Below, piece by piece: positions 6,195 through 7,689 of a stretch of 7,689 nt of DNA. Numbering within the stretch: position 1 is the first letter of the stretch; each line of letters begins with the position of its first letter. Both the position numbers and the translations under genes were made by a program. The notes under the pieces are model-generated. The model worked only from the letters and a program-made list of their open reading frames with translations, was not told the origin of the DNA and did not search any database. The DNA comes from Pelagibacteraceae bacterium TMED259 (GTDB taxonomy: Bacteria; Pseudomonadota; Alphaproteobacteria; HIMB59): positions 7,933-15,621 of the forward strand of contig NHLE01000046.1 of the NCBI GenBank assembly GCA_002169365.1. The letters run 5' to 3'.

Positions 6195-7378
6195 CACATA
6201 ATTTCATTTTTACAGAGATCTTCTAAGGTGTCACGTGATCTAATTACTCGATATTCTTCTTTGTTCTTTAAAATTTCTAATGGACGAGGACGACTATTAT
6301 ACGTAGAAGACATTGATGATCCATAAGCACCTACATTCATTAGTTTAATAAAATCACCTTGTTTAACTCGTGGGATCTGTACATCTTTTGCAAGATAATC
6401 TGTAGACTCACAAATACCCCCAGCAATGTCATAAGTCTCTAAATCTTGGGATTCATTCAAAACTTTAATTGGGGGTGTGATATCGTACAGAGCAGGTCGG
6501 AGATACTCAGAAAAAGAGCTATCAGTTATGATTATTTTTTTATTACCACTTTTTTTTACATATAAAACTTTAGTGTATAGCTCTCCACTATCAGCAACCA
6601 CATATCTTCCAGGTTCAAATATAATATTGTAGGATTTACCATCAAGTAATTGATTGAGTTCATTTTGCCAATCTCTAAAATTTAATTTTTTGTCAGAATG
6701 ATCTATCACTCCAAATCCTCCCCCAAAGTCCAAAGTTTGAATCGTTTTTAGTGATGTATTGATTTTATCAGCTAATGAGATTAGTTTTTGATAAGAGCTA
6801 ATCAATTGGTTATGGTCAGTAATTTGACTTCCAATGTGCTCAGATAAAGTTGTAAGTTTTACTCCCTTAAATTTAGCAATTGATTCAAAGTCTATTTGAT
6901 CAACAGATATCCCAAATTTACCACCTGATTTTCCTGTAGTAATTTTATCAAGCGTTTTAGCATCGATGTCAGGATTAATGCGGATACCAATATTGGTAAT
7001 GAGCCCTTTATTTAGGGAATATTCATTTATAAAGGCTATTTCTTCTAAATTTTCTACATTAATTGATTTAATTTGCTGAGTTATAGCATACTTCAAGTCA
7101 AATTCAGTCTTGCCAGGGCCATCAAAAATGACACTTGTTGGATCAAAGCCAGCTTTAAGTGATTTAAATAGTTCTCCTGCTGATACAACCTCAGCACCAA
7201 AGTTATATTTTTTAATTAAATTAAGAATAGCTAAATTTGGGTTAGCTTTCACAGCAAAATGAAATTTAAAATCAAATTTAAAATCTAATGAATTTAGAAA
7301 TAAAACTTTATTTTGGATAACCTCTTCATCATATAAATAAAAAGGAGTTGAAAATTCTTGTAATAGTTTACTAGTCAT
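6194..7378 (-). CDS. lysA: diaminopimelate decarboxylase LysA
   Basis: A 394-residue PLP enzyme that decarboxylates meso-diaminopimelate to L-lysine, the last step of lysine synthesis; cytoplasmic. It has the fold-type III barrel plus C-terminal beta domain. Seen: the PLP lysine K44 in FHFAVKANPN, GAEVVSAGEL (61-70), HIGSQ (181-185), the phosphate-binding DFGGGFGV (217-224), EPGRY (255-259), R294 and Y298 in LRPALYD, the cross-subunit CESTD (323-327), and NVGAYGSSMSSTYNSRPRP (348-366) with Y352. Length is slightly short of the usual 410-430, mostly in loops. The ATG at 7376-7378 shares a base with the stop of the upstream lipoprotein gene (TAATG), and a partial AAAGAG Shine-Dalgarno precedes it. 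All the key residues I looked for are present, so it should be active. Confidence 0.96.
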   Translation of the reverse strand: MTSKLLQEFSTPFYLYDEEVIQNKVLFLNSLDFKFDFKFHFAVKANPNLAILNLIKKYNFGAEVVSAGELFKSLKAGFDPTSVIFDGPGKTEFDLKYAITQQIKSINVENLEEIAFINEYSLNKGLITNIGIRINPDIDAKTLDKITTGKSGGKFGISVDQIDFESIAKFKGVKLTTLSEHIGSQITDHNQLISSYQKLISLADKINTSLKTIQTLDFGGGFGVIDHSDKKLNFRDWQNELNQLLDGKSYNIIFEPGRYVVADSGELYTKVLYVKKSGNKKIIITDSSFSEYLRPALYDITPPIKVLNESQDLETYDIAGGICESTDYLAKDVQIPRVKQGDFIKLMNVGAYGSSMSSTYNSRPRPLEILKNKEEYRVIRSRDTLEDLCKNEIM

Positions 7379-7524
7379 TAATTCTCTTTAGGGTAATTAT
7401 ATTCTTTATTGGGAGGAAAGGGGTAGCTTGATTTATCTATAGCACCATCTGGAAGTTTATTTGGTTTCTTATTTCCACATGCAATAATTGAGAAACAAAA
7501 AATTACCATTAACATTTTTTTCAT
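7378..7524 (-). CDS. lptM: small lipoprotein, LptM (YifL-like) family
   Basis: A 48-residue gene. It starts MKKMLMVIFCFSIIAC, a short positively charged and hydrophobic signal peptide ending in a lipobox (IIAC) with the lipidated cysteine at residue 16. The mature part is about 33 residues, with a GNKKPNKLPDG segment and a proline/tyrosine-rich tail (YPFPPNKEYNYPKE). This matches LptM/YifL lipoproteins, which in enterics assist maturation of the LptD-LptE LPS translocon in the outer membrane. The gene sits between argH and lysA, a position typical of this lipoprotein in Alphaproteobacteria. It starts 2 bases after the argH stop and ends in a TAATG overlap with lysA. A second ATG three codons in could also serve as start. 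Lipoprotein nature is firm; the LptM function is by family likeness. Confidence 0.85.
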   Translation of the reverse strand: MKKMLMVIFCFSIIACGNKKPNKLPDGAIDKSSYPFPPNKEYNYPKEN

Positions 7525-7526
7525 AG

Positions 7527-7689
7527 CTATTTTAGCAACTTTGAATATCTATTAATTTTTTGAGAAACTAGTTTTGGATTAGTGCTCATCTTTGTTTTTT
7601 TTCTATAAAGACTTTTTTCTACATCAATATATTCATAAATATCTTTAGTAATAGATTTTTCAAAAAGTTGAAATTCTTTTAAGGATACT
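7527..7689 (-). CDS. argH: argininosuccinate lyase, C-terminal end (partial, cut by window edge)
   Basis: Only the last 53 codons are inside the window; the reading frame is open to the right edge and ends in TAG at 7527-7529. The peptide begins VSLKEFQLFEKSITKDIYEYIDV and ends in NRYSKLLK. It matches the pattern of the ArgH C-terminus: a (L/V)SL-(E/K)-x-(L/F)Q start, an I-(T/S)-x-D-(V/I) helix, a V-(E)-x-S segment, then a T-x-P region followed by a final helix of the type V-x-x-(Q/R)-(I/L)-x-x-(Y/W). ArgH releases arginine and fumarate from argininosuccinate in the cytosol. The context argH-lptM-lysA strengthens the call. The catalytic residues lie outside the window. Confidence 0.8.
   Translation of the reverse strand, partial: VSLKEFQLFEKSITKDIYEYIDVEKSLYRKKTKMSTNPKLVSQKINRYSKLLK

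Overview
The window is a gene-dense, strongly AT-rich piece of bacterial chromosome. It holds eleven protein genes, ten complete and one (argH) cut by the right edge. It also holds one intergenic regulatory region at 2867-3032, which carries a SAM-II class riboswitch. Neighbouring genes overlap by 1-11 bases or lie a few bases apart, and Shine-Dalgarno sequences are mostly weak or absent. The gene pairs metX-metW, hisC-tyrA and argH-lptM-lysA, together with a SAM-II riboswitch, are the usual arrangement in Alphaproteobacteria. Low GC and tight packing suggest a streamlined, probably marine, alphaproteobacterium, for example a low-GC SAR116 or AEGEAN-169/HIMB59-like lineage. The exact lineage is inference. 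I see no mobile element, CRISPR array, tRNA or rRNA.

Layout. A TauE/SafE-type membrane permease on + (56-805) meets, tail to tail, a minus-strand operon running metX (2866-1745), metW (1748-1152) and a conserved 119-residue protein of unknown function (1159-800). Upstream of metX, the minus strand shows a good -35/-10 pair (2954-2982) followed at once by the SAM-II aptamer (about 2902-2950), so the operon should be shut down when S-adenosylmethionine is plentiful. Diverging from the same region, hisC and tyrA (3033-4977, + strand) form a two-gene unit for aromatic amino acid (and possibly histidine) synthesis. tyrA runs tail to tail, with overlap, into a second minus-strand operon. In transcription order this is argH (partial), a 48-residue lptM-type lipoprotein at 7378-7524, lysA, a YdcF/DUF218 protein, and a PlsC acyltransferase.

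How it fits together. The theme is amino acid biosynthesis: methionine (metX, metW), tyrosine (hisC-tyrA), lysine and meso-diaminopimelate use (lysA), and arginine (argH). Envelope functions are added at the end of the right-hand operon: the LPS-assembly-linked lipoprotein LptM, a DUF218 membrane-anchored protein, and phospholipid synthesis by PlsC. The permease at the left edge belongs to a family that often moves sulfur compounds or organic anions, so a link to methionine metabolism is possible but not shown.

The most notable points are the riboswitch with a mutually exclusive downstream pairing that could be its expression platform, and the CxxC-bearing unknown protein locked into the riboswitch-controlled metXW operon. 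I found no convincing sign of a wholly new system. This is a largely conventional housekeeping region.
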